The translations under genes were made by a program, and so were the position numbers. Shown in pieces: positions 35,633 to 45,028 of a DNA stretch of 64,000 nt. The notes beneath the pieces are model-generated. The model saw only the letters and a list, made by a program, of their open reading frames with translations, did not search any database and was not told the DNA's origin. Every line of letters begins with the position of its first letter. Within the stretch, counting starts at the first letter, position 1. This stretch comes from Acetobacter pomorum (GTDB lineage Bacteria; Pseudomonadota; Alphaproteobacteria; Acetobacterales; Acetobacteraceae): contig NZ_PEBQ01000212.1 of NCBI RefSeq assembly GCF_002738225.1, forward strand, positions 1 through 64,000, written 5' to 3'.

Positions 35633-37087
35633 ATGTCAGAAAAAGAATTACACACGCAGCTGTTGGTGGCCGGGAAATGGCAGGATGCGGCAGATGGTCG
35701 TACCATTCCTATAACCAATCCGGCTACGGGCCAGGTTATCGGTCAGGTGGCGCATGCCTCCAAGGCGGATCTGGAAAAAGTGGTTGCAGGTGCGCAAGTG
35801 GGTTACGAGGCATGGCGTAACCTTACAGCATGGGATCGGTTTGTGATCATGCGCAAGGCTGCAGATCTGCTACGTGAACGGGCAGAGCAGATCGGCCGCA
35901 TCATGAGCGAGGAGCAGGGAAAACCGCTTGCTCAGGCAATTATCGAAATTCAGGGTGCTGCCGGTGTTATTGAATATTTTGGTGAAGAAGGCCGCCGCCT
36001 GAATGATGAACTGGTGCCGCCGCGGGCACCATATGTGGAACAGCGCGTGCTGCATAGGCCCATTGGGGTTGTGGCAGCCTTTACACCGTGGAACTTCCCT
36101 ATCAATCAGATAGCACGCAAGCTGGGTGCTGCTTTGGGTGCTGGTTGTGGGGTTATTGTAAAAGCTCCAGAAGATACACCCGCCTCTCCAGCAGAACTGA
36201 TCCGGTGCTTCTGTGATGCCGGTATTCCAGCGGGCGCGGTTTCTCTGGTTTATGGTGTGCCGGCAGAAATTTCGGAATATCTGATTGCCCATCCGGTGGT
36301 GCGCAAGATTTCCTTTACCGGTTCTACACCCGTAGGCAAACATCTGGCGGCATTGGCTGGCGCGCAGATGAAGCCAGTGACCATGGAACTGGGTGGCCAC
36401 GGCCCGGTTATTGTCTGCCCGGATGCAGATTTGGATGCCGCAGCTGAACGCTTGGCCGCAGCCAAGTTCCGTAATGCCGGACAGGTATGTATTGCTCCCA
36501 CACGTTTCCTTTTACACAAGGAAATTGCAGCGCCCTTTATTGAAAAATTCAAGGCCCAGATGAGCGCGCTCAAGATTGGCAACGGTCTGGATGAAGGCGT
36601 GACCATGGGGCCATTGGTGAATGAACGCCGTGTAAAGGCATTGACGGAACTGGTGGACGATGCTCGCCAGAAAGGTGCTGAACTGTGGCAGCCCGATATT
36701 TCCATGCCGAATGAAGGATGCTTCTTTCCGCCCACATTAGTGCTGAAGCCCACATTGGAAATGCGGGTAATGCAGGAAGAACCTTTTGGCCCCATTGCCA
36801 TGATGGATGAATATTCTGATCTGGCAGATGCCGTGAAGGAAGCCAATCGTCTGCCATATGGCTTGGCAGCTTATGTTTATACCCGTTGTGAACGTACGGA
36901 ACGCCTGCTGGGTGAAAAACTAGAAGCCGGAATGGTTGCCGTTAATCACCATGGCATTGGTGTGCCGGAAGTGCCATTTGGTGGCATGAAAGATTCCGGC
37001 TATGGCACGGAAGGTGGGCCCGAAGCCCTAAAGGCACATACCATTACACGTCTGGTATCTGCTCTTCATGAAAAGCCTTCTTTCTAA
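35633..37087 (+). CDS. NAD(P)-dependent aldehyde dehydrogenase (succinate-semialdehyde dehydrogenase-like)
   Basis: A 484-residue class 3-type aldehyde dehydrogenase. Key elements are the oxyanion Asn in FTPWNFP, the cofactor-binding FTGSTPVGK, the general base Glu in TMELGGHGP, and the nucleophilic Cys in NAGQVCIAPTRF. The GabD-like pattern points to small semialdehydes or glyoxal-type substrates; L-sorbosone oxidation, as in Gluconobacter, is a family-related alternative. It is a single gene ended by a strong terminator. Confidence 0.88.
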   Translation: MSEKELHTQLLVAGKWQDAADGRTIPITNPATGQVIGQVAHASKADLEKVVAGAQVGYEAWRNLTAWDRFVIMRKAADLLRERAEQIGRIMSEEQGKPLAQAIIEIQGAAGVIEYFGEEGRRLNDELVPPRAPYVEQRVLHRPIGVVAAFTPWNFPINQIARKLGAALGAGCGVIVKAPEDTPASPAELIRCFCDAGIPAGAVSLVYGVPAEISEYLIAHPVVRKISFTGSTPVGKHLAALAGAQMKPVTMELGGHGPVIVCPDADLDAAAERLAAAKFRNAGQVCIAPTRFLLHKEIAAPFIEKFKAQMSALKIGNGLDEGVTMGPLVNERRVKALTELVDDARQKGAELWQPDISMPNEGCFFPPTLVLKPTLEMRVMQEEPFGPIAMMDEYSDLADAVKEANRLPYGLAAYVYTRCERTERLLGEKLEAGMVAVNHHGIGVPEVPFGGMKDSGYGTEGGPEALKAHTITRLVSALHEKPSF

Positions 37088-37116
37088 GGTTGCAGTCTTC
37101 GTTCTGAAGATCATGT

Positions 37117-37155
37117 AAAAAGGGCGGAGGGGTTTTAAATCCCTCCGCCCTTTTT
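37117..37155. terminator. Bidirectional terminator after the aldehyde dehydrogenase gene
   Basis: AAAAAGGGCGGAGGG and CCCTCCGCCCTTTTT form a perfect 15-bp stem with a 9-nt loop, A-rich on one side and T-rich on the other, serving both the aldehyde dehydrogenase gene and the convergent cytochrome gene. Confidence 0.9.
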
Positions 37156-37192
37156 GTTGTGTGGTTCAACTACTTTAGTATGTGGGTGGCTG

Positions 37193-38512
37193 TTATTTGT
37201 CTTTATGGAACTGCGCAACCTGATCTGCTGTTACGTGTGGGTCTCCACTGCCAAAGGTTGCCATCACATAATTTACGATCTTGGCAATTTCAGCATCACT
37301 CAAACGTTGCACGTCTGAATGCCCGCTAAAGTCAGGCATGGATACATCGCCTGCTTCGGTTTTACGCTGCACCCCGTGCAGAATGGTCATGATAAGGTTG
37401 TCTGGCCGTGCGCTGCCCACAGTGGAGTTATGGAACAGTGAAGGTGCGTATTGGTCCTTCGTACCCATACCAGTCTGGCCGTGGCAGGCTGCGCAGTTGG
37501 CATCATACGCGTGTTGCCCGTCCATTTCGGTCAGATCATCAATGCGGGTAGGAGCGCTCTGGCGGATGTCCAGCGCTTCGATAGCTTTGCCAAAGCTATC
37601 TCGTGCCTGATGTTCCATATCATCTTCCATGGCAGGCACTTGGTGGATATAGGCCGCTATGGCGTGCAAATCCGCATCGGTAAGGTGGCTGGTGCTATGT
37701 TCTACAGCTTCTGCCATAGGGCCAGCGGCCTGCGCATGATCATTGGCATGGCCTGTTTTCAGGTAGGCAACAATATCATCTTCGCTCCAATTACCTATGC
37801 CGCCGGTTTTGCTGGAGGTAATGTTGGGAGCATACCATCCATCCAGCGAGGCACCAGCCAAATATCTGTCCTGCTTTTCACTTAACATGAAGTTACGGGG
37901 TGTATGGCAGGTGCCGCAATGTTCCAGCGCATTGGTAAGATACTTACCCCGGCGTAGTGGATCATATGTGCTGGAATCCCCGCTTTCGGGTTCTTCCTTG
38001 GTGGTTACAAAGTTCCATGCCGCCATTGCGCTGCGCATGTTGGCCGGAAAGACCAATGTGGTTTCTGCAGGTGCGGTTGCAACAGGTTTTACGCTGTGCA
38101 TGAACCATACATAAAGTGCATGCACATCCTGATCTGTCATGCCTGCGTAAGAGACGTAGGGCATAACAGGATAAAGGTAGGCACCATCCTTACGCACACC
38201 ATGGCGTACAGCCTGCTCAAAGTCCTGCTCTGTATATTTACCGATGCCGTGGTCTGGGTCTGGCGTAATGTTGGTGGAAATCACATCACCCATAGGTGTT
38301 GCAATTTTCAGGCCACCAGCAAAAGGTTGCGAACCGGGTTTGGTGTGGCAGGCAATACAATCTGATGCAGTGGCAATATAGGCACCACGATCCAGCACAG
38401 CCTGATCTGGAGCCGCATCTTCTGCATGTACAGGTGTCTGGCTAAGGGCACAGACCCCCATGACCGTGCTTGCTGAAAGAAGGACGCGCAAGGTTTTGGA
38501 AAAATCAGGCAT
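37193..38512 (-). CDS. Triheme cytochrome c subunit of a membrane-bound FAD dehydrogenase
   Basis: A 439-residue exported cytochrome with a signal peptide (cleavage near HAED, residue 30) and three CxxCH heme sites: CIACH at 52-56, CGTCH at 199-203 and CAACH at 340-344. It matches the electron-transfer subunit of gluconate/sorbitol/fructose dehydrogenases that reduces ubiquinone. The ATG at 38512 is preferred over a TTG two codons earlier; it overlaps the end of the catalytic subunit gene by 8 nt. It is the last gene of a small-large-cytochrome operon. Confidence 0.93.
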   Translation of the reverse strand: MPDFSKTLRVLLSASTVMGVCALSQTPVHAEDAAPDQAVLDRGAYIATASDCIACHTKPGSQPFAGGLKIATPMGDVISTNITPDPDHGIGKYTEQDFEQAVRHGVRKDGAYLYPVMPYVSYAGMTDQDVHALYVWFMHSVKPVATAPAETTLVFPANMRSAMAAWNFVTTKEEPESGDSSTYDPLRRGKYLTNALEHCGTCHTPRNFMLSEKQDRYLAGASLDGWYAPNITSSKTGGIGNWSEDDIVAYLKTGHANDHAQAAGPMAEAVEHSTSHLTDADLHAIAAYIHQVPAMEDDMEHQARDSFGKAIEALDIRQSAPTRIDDLTEMDGQHAYDANCAACHGQTGMGTKDQYAPSLFHNSTVGSARPDNLIMTILHGVQRKTEAGDVSMPDFSGHSDVQRLSDAEIAKIVNYVMATFGSGDPHVTADQVAQFHKDK

Positions 38513-40142
38513 GAGCAAGTTCTTTTTTCAGCGTATCGGCAACACGTAGCGCCAAGGCGGCTACAGTCAGAGTGATGTTGCCGGTGCCAACGGTTGAGAA
38601 AACCGAGGAACTGGCAATAAACAGGTTGTCGTGGTCATGCGTCCGGCAATGGCCATCCACTACGGAATCCTTGGGGTCTGTGCCCATAATGGTGCTGCCT
38701 GCGGGATGATCCTGCGGGAAGTAGCCCGGTGTCCACTGTTCATCCGTGCCGTGCATGAGCTTGATAAGATCACGGAAAACGTAGCGCGTGTGTTCACAGC
38801 TGCGCACAGTATATTCGGGCAGTTTATAATAGACTTCCGGATGTGGAATACCCAGAATGTCTTTACGATCCTTGCTGAGTGTGAGGCGGTTATTAGGGTC
38901 TGGCAGGGCTTCGTTATGGCTGAACAGGCGCACTGTGTGCGAAGCCAGATAGCGGATTTGTTCTTCCAGTTCCCGGCCAACGTAACCTTTGGAAATTGCC
39001 AGCTGGGTGGCCAGATCCACCTGGTTATCATCCACCATATGTACAAGATAGGCACCACGATCTGTACGCCAGTTTCCATCACGGAAATTGTCGATCACAT
39101 TCGTTTCCAGCGGCCCACGGCCCGGCCACAAGGCTTGGTCACCACTAATGAAGGTGACCTGCACACCTGTATGGTCCATCATGTTGCGGCCTACATGGCC
39201 GGAACTGTTGGCAACACCATCGGGGCTTTGTTCATCGGCGGAAAGCAGCAGCAGTTTGGCTGTTTCAATGCAGTGTGCGGCAATAACAAAATATTTGCCC
39301 GTGACGCGGTGAGACCCTTTGTCGGGGTCAAAGTAATGTACGGCGGTTACACGCTTGTTCGCGCTGTCTCGCTCAATTTTATACACTACGGCGTTGGGGA
39401 TAAACTTAGCCCCGGCGGCTTCTGCGTGGTAAACAGAATAGCTGCCGTTATACATGGCCCCGATAGGGCAGATAGGCATACAGTTGTTATGCCCTTCACA
39501 CGTTGGGCGGCTATCATACGGGCGGGTGTTACGTGCCTGTGGTTCATGCACCACGCGCCACGGTGTTTTTTCTTGAATCAGCTTACGGAATTGCTGCGCA
39601 GCGTAGGAAATGGGCAGAGCATCCATAGGATAAGGCTGTTTGCGGGGAGACCCAAGATCTTCCACCGCTGGGTCTGGTCCGCAAACCCCCATCATGACTT
39701 CTGCCTGATAGTAAAAAGGTTCGAGATCATCATATGTCAAAGCCCAATCGCGGCCCTGACCGTAACGTGTTTTCAGTTCAAAGTCTGATGGCAGGTAGCG
39801 CCAGGCACAACCTGCCCAGTGCCATGTGGTACCACCCATCATGCGCAGGTAAACCTGCTGATAGGCTTCGGCATTCGGGCCGGTAGTGTGCAGGTAATCG
39901 TTCGGGGTTTGCTGATCAGGCGGATGCCGTGCCCAAGGCACAGCCGGAAATGGCCCCTGATAGGAAGGTTTGTTTTCCAGATTGCGGAAGTTTTCTACAA
40001 AATGCTGGCGGTCAACGCGCGGGCCAGCTTCCAGCACAATGACGGAAATACCAGCGCGTGCCAGTTCATTGGCAATAGAGCTGCCTGCAACGCCTGATCC
40101 TACGATCACAACGTCGGCTGAAAGATTTTCTTCGGAAGGCAT
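38505..40142 (-). CDS. GMC-family FAD dehydrogenase, catalytic large subunit
   Basis: A 545-residue flavoprotein that oxidises a polyol or sugar acid at the periplasmic face. The FAD motif is VVIVGSGVAGSSIANEL (11-27), and the C-terminus has the GMC block SSVFSTVGTGNITLTVAALA. Cys215, Cys221 and Cys225 (spacing 5 and 3) match the 3Fe-4S motif known in bacterial FAD glucose dehydrogenase. It has no signal peptide of its own and so should be exported with the Tat-signal small subunit. Gluconate, sorbitol and 2-ketogluconate are all possible substrates. Confidence 0.9.
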   Translation of the reverse strand: MPSEENLSADVVIVGSGVAGSSIANELARAGISVIVLEAGPRVDRQHFVENFRNLENKPSYQGPFPAVPWARHPPDQQTPNDYLHTTGPNAEAYQQVYLRMMGGTTWHWAGCAWRYLPSDFELKTRYGQGRDWALTYDDLEPFYYQAEVMMGVCGPDPAVEDLGSPRKQPYPMDALPISYAAQQFRKLIQEKTPWRVVHEPQARNTRPYDSRPTCEGHNNCMPICPIGAMYNGSYSVYHAEAAGAKFIPNAVVYKIERDSANKRVTAVHYFDPDKGSHRVTGKYFVIAAHCIETAKLLLLSADEQSPDGVANSSGHVGRNMMDHTGVQVTFISGDQALWPGRGPLETNVIDNFRDGNWRTDRGAYLVHMVDDNQVDLATQLAISKGYVGRELEEQIRYLASHTVRLFSHNEALPDPNNRLTLSKDRKDILGIPHPEVYYKLPEYTVRSCEHTRYVFRDLIKLMHGTDEQWTPGYFPQDHPAGSTIMGTDPKDSVVDGHCRTHDHDNLFIASSSVFSTVGTGNITLTVAALALRVADTLKKELAHA

Positions 40143-40163
40143 AAGGCGGGGTATCCCGTAAGA

Positions 40164-40784
40164 TCAGGTCGGTTCGATAACAAGGGCGGAAGCAGAAAGT
40201 GCAGGGTGCCCTTTGGGGCGTGCAACTTCTGGTGGCTTGCTTGTCCAGTAGAATGGGCCGCCCGTTGCGTAGGTTTTGGGGTAAACGGCATCCTTGGTGA
40301 TGTCGAACATCAGGGCAGAGCGGTAAACCACCACCTTGCCATCCGCAATGCCCCGGTACCAGCCGGTTAGAATTTCATGGATGACATCTTTAAGCTTTGG
40401 ATCAGATTTTTCTGCTGCATGCGCAAAGGTTGATGCGGTTGTAAACTTTTCTCGTTCAAGTAGCGCGTGCAGGGCATTTAATTTTTCCTGCCGATCAGCG
40501 TTGGTGTGCACGATATTGGCGTACAGGGCGGCACCAATTTGAGGGTTCAGCGTTTCCCGATCTGTCAGGCGCAAGGAAACCTGCATGAAGCGGGAAATAT
40601 CTTCGTTGTTTGTTGTAGCAGGCGCGGTATCTGCAAGAGCGATACCGGTTGTGCCTGCTACGGAAAGACCAATGCCGCCTAAAAGCGCATCTCGCCGTGA
40701 CATGCGCAACAATTTGTTTAGGCGCATGGCGTTAGGAGATAAACACCACTCCGCTACAGGTTGCCCCTTGTGCGTTTGTCTCAT
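40164..40784 (-). CDS. Tat-exported small subunit of the FAD dehydrogenase (sorbitol dehydrogenase family)
   Basis: A 206-residue protein with a twin-arginine signal (LRMSRRDALLGGIGLSVAG, about 26-44) and a helical domain related to FAD-SLDH small subunits (RFMQVSLRLTDRETLNPQIGAALYANI). The small subunit usually carries the catalytic flavoprotein across the membrane by the Tat route. The upstream ATG is kept because GGGAGAG is well placed before it; starts at residues 20 or 28 are possible. It is the first gene of the three-subunit operon. Confidence 0.85.
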   Translation of the reverse strand: MRQTHKGQPVAEWCLSPNAMRLNKLLRMSRRDALLGGIGLSVAGTTGIALADTAPATTNNEDISRFMQVSLRLTDRETLNPQIGAALYANIVHTNADRQEKLNALHALLEREKFTTASTFAHAAEKSDPKLKDVIHEILTGWYRGIADGKVVVYRSALMFDITKDAVYPKTYATGGPFYWTSKPPEVARPKGHPALSASALVIEPT

Positions 40785-40948
40785 TCTTTGCGCTCTCCCT
40801 ATAAAGCCGGGCTCCGCTCTGTTAGAATGAAAACATTGCGGAGAAATATGGAATTCAAAATTCTGAACAGTTTTATAGGCACGCGCAGAGCTTGCAACCT
40901 GTTATAACGGAATAGGACTTATTTTATGCCCCGTTAGGGCCGATATGC

Positions 40949-41419
40949 TTAGGGAGTAATGCGGCAATTATTGCCTATGTGGCCATGAAACGGCTGCCAC
41001 GTATCTGTTCTGCCAAACAGTTCCAGACCTAAAAAACCATGCAGCTTGAGAGTGCCATCTTCTGCCACCCATAAAATGGCATCATAAGTATTTTTGCTTT
41101 GGGGATCAAAAATGTGGCCTTTCCAGTGGTCGCGTCGGTCTTCCATAGGGTGGAAGCCTTTGAGCATCTGAAGCTCACATTCTGCTTTTCTGCGGCCAGA
41201 GGTTTCTTCTTCTGGGGTCAGATTTAGGCCCACAAGATTGCCGCACACTTTATCGCCGCAAGTATGGATATTGAAGACTCCTTTACCGTCTTCCGTAATC
41301 CATTGCCCTGTTATGTCAGGTCTGGCGCTACTTTCCGCATGAAGGGTGGGGGTAAAAAAGGTGCTGCCCCATGTCAGAAACAGTGCTGTGAAAAGTGAAT
41401 TTAAGGCATATTTGTGCAT
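40949..41419 (-). CDS. Secreted DUF2147 protein behind a cobalamin riboswitch
   Basis: A 156-residue protein with a signal peptide (cleavage near HAES, residue 29) and one DUF2147 domain: GQWITEDGKGVFNIHTCGDKVCGNLVGL, then HWKGHIFDPQSKNTYDAIL, and LFGRTDTWQ at the end. The two cysteines in CGDKVCG may form a disulfide or bind a ligand. The family is periplasmic with no known biochemistry. A cobalamin riboswitch ends about 55 nt before the ATG, so expression should respond to B12. The FAD dehydrogenase operon starts 164 nt downstream on the same strand. Confidence 0.88.
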   Translation of the reverse strand: MHKYALNSLFTALFLTWGSTFFTPTLHAESSARPDITGQWITEDGKGVFNIHTCGDKVCGNLVGLNLTPEEETSGRRKAECELQMLKGFHPMEDRRDHWKGHIFDPQSKNTYDAILWVAEDGTLKLHGFLGLELFGRTDTWQPFHGHIGNNCRITP

Positions 41420-41474
41420 TTTACTGCCTGTCTTGCCGTTGCCGGTTCATCCCGCCCGGCGTCATGTGCCTGAT

Positions 41475-41686
41475 GGAGGCCGGTCTCCTGGCTTGGGGAT
41501 ATTGGTTTATCAGACCATGTACCTTCCCAGCCGTGTTACGGGCCAGTGGCGCGCCATGCATGGCAACAGGTCTGACCTCCCCTTACAGTTGCGGGAGCAG
41601 CTGCCGACTATGAAATTCCGCTCCAATATGGCGCGAAAGCCAGTACACGGCATTCCCTTTTAAGCCGCTTGCGCGGCACCTTCCAT
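41475..41686 (-). ncRNA. Second cobalamin riboswitch (minus strand)
   Basis: Read on the minus strand, the conserved blocks appear in order: GGTGCC, CTTAAAAGGGAA, the core block CTGCTCCCGCAACTGTAAG, the CCACTGG element, GCTGGGAAGGTAC and the B12 box GCCAGGAGACCGGCC at about 41479-41493. The box is slightly divergent (GGAGACCGG instead of GGAAACCTG), but all core elements of the family are present. The next gene on that strand is the DUF2147 gene at 41419. The 5' end is estimated. Confidence 0.88.
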
Positions 41687-41700
41687 CTGTTCGAAAGGCC

Positions 41701-41706
41701 ATTCTA
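41701..41706 (-). promoter_or_regulatory. Candidate -10 box for the riboswitch transcript
   Basis: TAGAAT on the minus strand lies about 15 nt before the estimated riboswitch 5' end, between the OprB terminator and the aptamer. The -35 partner is weak. Confidence 0.3.
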
Positions 41707-41736
41707 GCAGTAAGCAGGTGTGATGCCAGTATAGGA

Positions 41737-41773
41737 AAAGCAGGGCAGGTGAGATGTTTTTGCGCCCTGCTTT
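41737..41773 (-). terminator. Probable terminator of the oprB gene
   Basis: AAAGCAGGGC and GCCCTGCTTT form a 10-bp stem with a 17-nt loop, followed on the minus strand by a short T-run. It lies directly after the porin stop. Confidence 0.55.
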
Positions 41774-41777
41774 ATCT

Positions 41778-43370
41778 TTAGAGTGCCGCGATGACTTTAA
41801 GCCCTGCCAGAATGGCATTGGGAATAACCGAGGTTTCACCAGGGCGCATCATGTATTCAAACTCTGGTGTAATCACCAGGCCCGGCGTAACGGGAATGCC
41901 ATAATAAGCCTCCAGAATAGCGGAATGGGTTTGTGGACCATTAATGTAGGGGCCAAGTGGCACACCGGCTGCTTCTTGCATACGCTGCCCATAGGCTAAA
42001 CGTGGGCTGAGTTGGTAGTAGGAATACATGACGCCCAGACGGTCCAACGGTCGGTGAGGAATAATGCCCAATAGGGAAGCCCCAGCGTAAAACTCGTTTG
42101 AGAATGTGGAGTTGCTGGGGGTATTATGGATAAACCCAGCTAATACGTAACCACCGGCCATCTGATGTTCACCATGGCTGCGATAGACCATCTGATCGGC
42201 CTCAATATAAAATGTATCGCGCGGTTTAAGTTTGTGCGGCCGCACAGAACCCGCAAAAGCTGCCGGAATGGTGCCGACCATATCTGGATAAGGCGATGTA
42301 TCGTGCCCAAAGCCAATTTTATAATGCCCAGGAAGTTTGCGGGTGCCAAAAAACGGTTCCCACGTTAACTCAATAGGGGTTTGAATCCCTGTATAAGGTT
42401 CGTCCCCCCATGCCCAACCGGTATTGTCACGCGCTTTGGGGCCTATACGATAAATACCCGTGCGCAGGATAAGATCATGTGTGGGCCGAAAGCGCACTGT
42501 GCCGCCCCATGATGTTTTGGGGTAAACACTCCAACCGGCCGGCTCGCGTATGGCCATAGGGGCAGAGCACATGGTCATAAATGTGCAAAGCAAAATAGAC
42601 GTAGAATATGTGTGTGTAAGTGAAATGCGCCCGACATTAATATTGATACGGTTATTGAGAAAAGATTTTTCCAGATACAAGTCTGCCAGGCGTGCAGCTG
42701 CGGGGCCGTGAATACTCCATACTTCTGTTAAAAGGACATTTCTTTCCCCAACATGGTCCCAGCCCACCTGTCGGCCTTCACGGTTCATGACAATGCCGTG
42801 TAGGTACCAACCCTGCAAAGGGTTCCAGCCTGTTAATTTGCCTAGATCAAAGAGCATGCTGGCACGAATTTCATGCGTATAATCCATGCCTTTTGAAAGA
42901 CCACCAGAAAGGTTGGCCATTCCTTCACCTTTATATGTCAGTTCAAAGGTAAATCCGTGCTCGCTCAGTCTATCCCGCCAAGGTTTGAGGCCAGGGGCCA
43001 GATTTCCAAAGGCCTGTTCAGCAACAAAGTAGCCTGCACTTATATCTTGCCTGCGGAGCGCTGTATTATTGTGGTTTAACAGGTAGGAAAGGCTTTCTGT
43101 ATCAAACAAGGCATTCAGCCGTTCCTCAGCTATGGGGCGTTTGTGTTTTTTAGGTATTTCCGTGTTGACGATAGGCTTTGAAGATATTTGGGGTTTGGGT
43201 GAAGCTTCCGCTGCCTCACTTTTTTGGGCATGTGCAATGTTGGCGTTAAAAGCCATATTGGATGTAAAAAAAATTGTTCCCGCGCAGGATAAACGCAGAA
43301 TATATAAAAAATATTGTGCACGAGGAGATATTTTTTGTTTTGTTTTTGAAATTATATAAGATAAGGGCAT
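41778..43370 (-). CDS. OprB-family carbohydrate-selective porin
   Basis: A 530-residue outer-membrane protein. A long, charged N-terminal leader ends in a signal peptide cleaved near IAHAQ (about residue 49), followed by a Lys/Pro-rich linker and the OprB barrel (GFTFELTYKGEGMANLSGGL, WGGTVRFRPTHDLILRTGIYRI, and a terminal strand ending in AAL). The start at 43370 has GAGGATC upstream; an ATG-like extension of 49 residues is unlikely. It should pass sugars or polyols to periplasmic dehydrogenases such as the one nearby. Confidence 0.85.
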   Translation of the reverse strand: MPLSYIISKTKQKISPRAQYFLYILRLSCAGTIFFTSNMAFNANIAHAQKSEAAEASPKPQISSKPIVNTEIPKKHKRPIAEERLNALFDTESLSYLLNHNNTALRRQDISAGYFVAEQAFGNLAPGLKPWRDRLSEHGFTFELTYKGEGMANLSGGLSKGMDYTHEIRASMLFDLGKLTGWNPLQGWYLHGIVMNREGRQVGWDHVGERNVLLTEVWSIHGPAAARLADLYLEKSFLNNRININVGRISLTHTYSTSILLCTFMTMCSAPMAIREPAGWSVYPKTSWGGTVRFRPTHDLILRTGIYRIGPKARDNTGWAWGDEPYTGIQTPIELTWEPFFGTRKLPGHYKIGFGHDTSPYPDMVGTIPAAFAGSVRPHKLKPRDTFYIEADQMVYRSHGEHQMAGGYVLAGFIHNTPSNSTFSNEFYAGASLLGIIPHRPLDRLGVMYSYYQLSPRLAYGQRMQEAAGVPLGPYINGPQTHSAILEAYYGIPVTPGLVITPEFEYMMRPGETSVIPNAILAGLKVIAAL

Positions 43371-43674
43371 AGCCCGATCCTCACGGCGCAAGAACTGCCA
43401 TTGCGTACATGCGTTTAACATGATGGCAATGATGTATCTTTGAAGCAAAAGGGGAATATCACCTGCAAGTGAAAGAGTGCGAGATTGCCTTACAGCTTTA
43501 AAATACGAAGCGAGCAATTTTTAGAAACATTTTTCCATTTCCGTGTCTGTTTTATTTTTATTTTCACGAATTTCGGAAATTAAATTACAATTCGAAATAT
43601 TCAAGGCTTTTTTTATGTTATAACGCATATTCAAGAAAAAGTTTGGGCGAAGTATTGTTGTAACAATAAATGCT
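43371..43674. other. Intergenic region upstream of oprB
   Basis: AT-rich, with no gene I can support. It contains the promoter and leader of the porin gene, read on the minus strand, and near its upper end the 3' untranslated end of dctA. An inframe extension of the porin frame runs through part of it without a start-site signal. Confidence 0.4.
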
Positions 43675-43713
43675 TCCAACAAGAAACCGTAGGAAGCTTG
43701 CAACTTCCTACGG
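43675..43713 (-). terminator. Terminator of dctA
   Basis: On the minus strand CCGTAGGAAG-TTGCAAG-CTTCCTACGG forms a perfect 10-bp stem followed by TTTCTTGTT, ten bases after the dctA stop. Confidence 0.75.
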
Positions 43714-43723
43714 AAAATTTAGC

Positions 43724-45028
43724 TCAGGCAGAAGGTGTTTTTGCAAGTGCAGGTGGTTTGTTTAAAGCATTATGGAGTTGTGTGTCGTCCAGTGCATTTT
43801 CCCAGCGTGAGACAACAATGGCTGCGACAGCATTGCCAACCAGATTGGTTAGAGAACGACATTCAGACATAAAACGGTCAATACCCAAAATAAGGGCCAT
43901 ACCACCTACCGGCACGCTGGGAACAACAGAAAGTGTGGCGGCCAATGTAATAAAGCCTGCTCCGGTTACACCGGCAGCACCTTTGGAACTGACCATAGCG
44001 ACCAAAAGCAAAGCCAGTTGTTCCTGAAAGCTTAGGTGTACATCTGTAGCTTGTGCAATAAACAAGGCGGCAAGGGTCATGTAAATATTCGTGCCATCCA
44101 GATTAAAGGAATATCCCATAGGGACAACCAACCCAACAATACCTTGAGAACAGCCAGCCTGTTCCAGCTTGGAAATCAAGCCAGGCAATGCAGATTCAGA
44201 GGAACTGGTGCCCAATACAATCAGGAGTTCTTCTTTTAAAAAAACCAGCAAGCGCAAAATGCTAAAGCCAGCCAATCGGGCTACAACACCTAAAACAATG
44301 CCGACAAACAGAATAGAGGTAAGATAAAATGTGAGCACCAAAGCCAGCAGATGCAGGATGGAATGCAACCCAAATTTACCAACTGTAAACGCCATGGCGC
44401 CAAACGCCCCAATGGGTGCCAGATACATAACCAGACGCACAACACCAAAAACCAGTTCTGTCAGGCTATAAAACAGATTAAGAACGGTTTCGCCCGCCTT
44501 TCCCATTTTTGCCAGACTGATGCCAAACAGAATGGCAACCAGCAAAACCTGAAGAATTTCACCCGATGTAAATGCACCAGCCGTAGTGGATGGAATGATT
44601 TGTAGCAAAAAATCTGTAAAGGAATGATGTTGTGCTGCAGCACTTACAAATTGTGTAACAGAGCTTGTATCTAGGCTTTCCGGGCGGATATGCAAGCCAG
44701 CGCCGGGTTGTAGAATATTGGCCACAAGCATGCCAATAGCTAATGCCAGAGTGGAAAAGCACAAAAAATACAGCATGGCCTTGCCTGCTACGCGGCCTGT
44801 TTGTTTAAGATCCGCCATGCCAGCAATGCCCGTGCAGACTGTTAGGAAAATAACAGGCGCAATGACCATTTTGATCAGCTTAACAAAACCATCCCCCAAG
44901 GGTTTGAGTGTTGTTGCAATGGATGGAAACATTGCACCCACGGCAATGCCTGCACCCACTGCCACCAGAACCTGCAGGTAAAGGAAGCGTTGGTGTGAAC
45001 TGGAGAGGGGAGCAGATGATGGAAGCAC
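43724..45028 (-). CDS. dctA: C4-dicarboxylate:cation symporter DctA
   Basis: A 434-residue member of the DAACS family that imports succinate, fumarate and malate with protons or sodium. Conserved parts include [18 protein letters not shown] (the serine-rich re-entrant loop), [30 protein letters not shown] and [26 protein letters not shown]. The apparent start is GTG with a weak site before it. No DctB/DctD sensor pair is adjacent. Confidence 0.92.
   Translation of the reverse strand: MLPSSAPLSSSHQRFLYLQVLVAVGAGIAVGAMFPSIATTLKPLGDGFVKLIKMVIAPVIFLTVCTGIAGMADLKQTGRVAGKAMLYFLCFSTLALAIGMLVANILQPGAGLHIRPESLDTSSVTQFVSAAAQHHSFTDFLLQIIPSTTAGAFTSGEILQVLLVAILFGISLAKMGKAGETVLNLFYSLTELVFGVVRLVMYLAPIGAFGAMAFTVGKFGLHSILHLLALVLTFYLTSILFVGIVLGVVARLAGFSILRLLVFLKEELLIVLGTSSSESALPGLISKLEQAGCSQGIVGLVVPMGYSFNLDGTNIYMTLAALFIAQATDVHLSFQEQLALLLVAMVSSKGAAGVTGAGFITLAATLSVVPSVPVGGMALILGIDRFMSECRSLTNLVGNAVAAIVVSRWENALDDTQLHNALNKPPALAKTPSA

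Noticed and set aside
36250..36846. 198-residue minus-strand open frame inside the aldehyde dehydrogenase gene
   Set aside because: Antisense shadow of a conserved catalytic domain.
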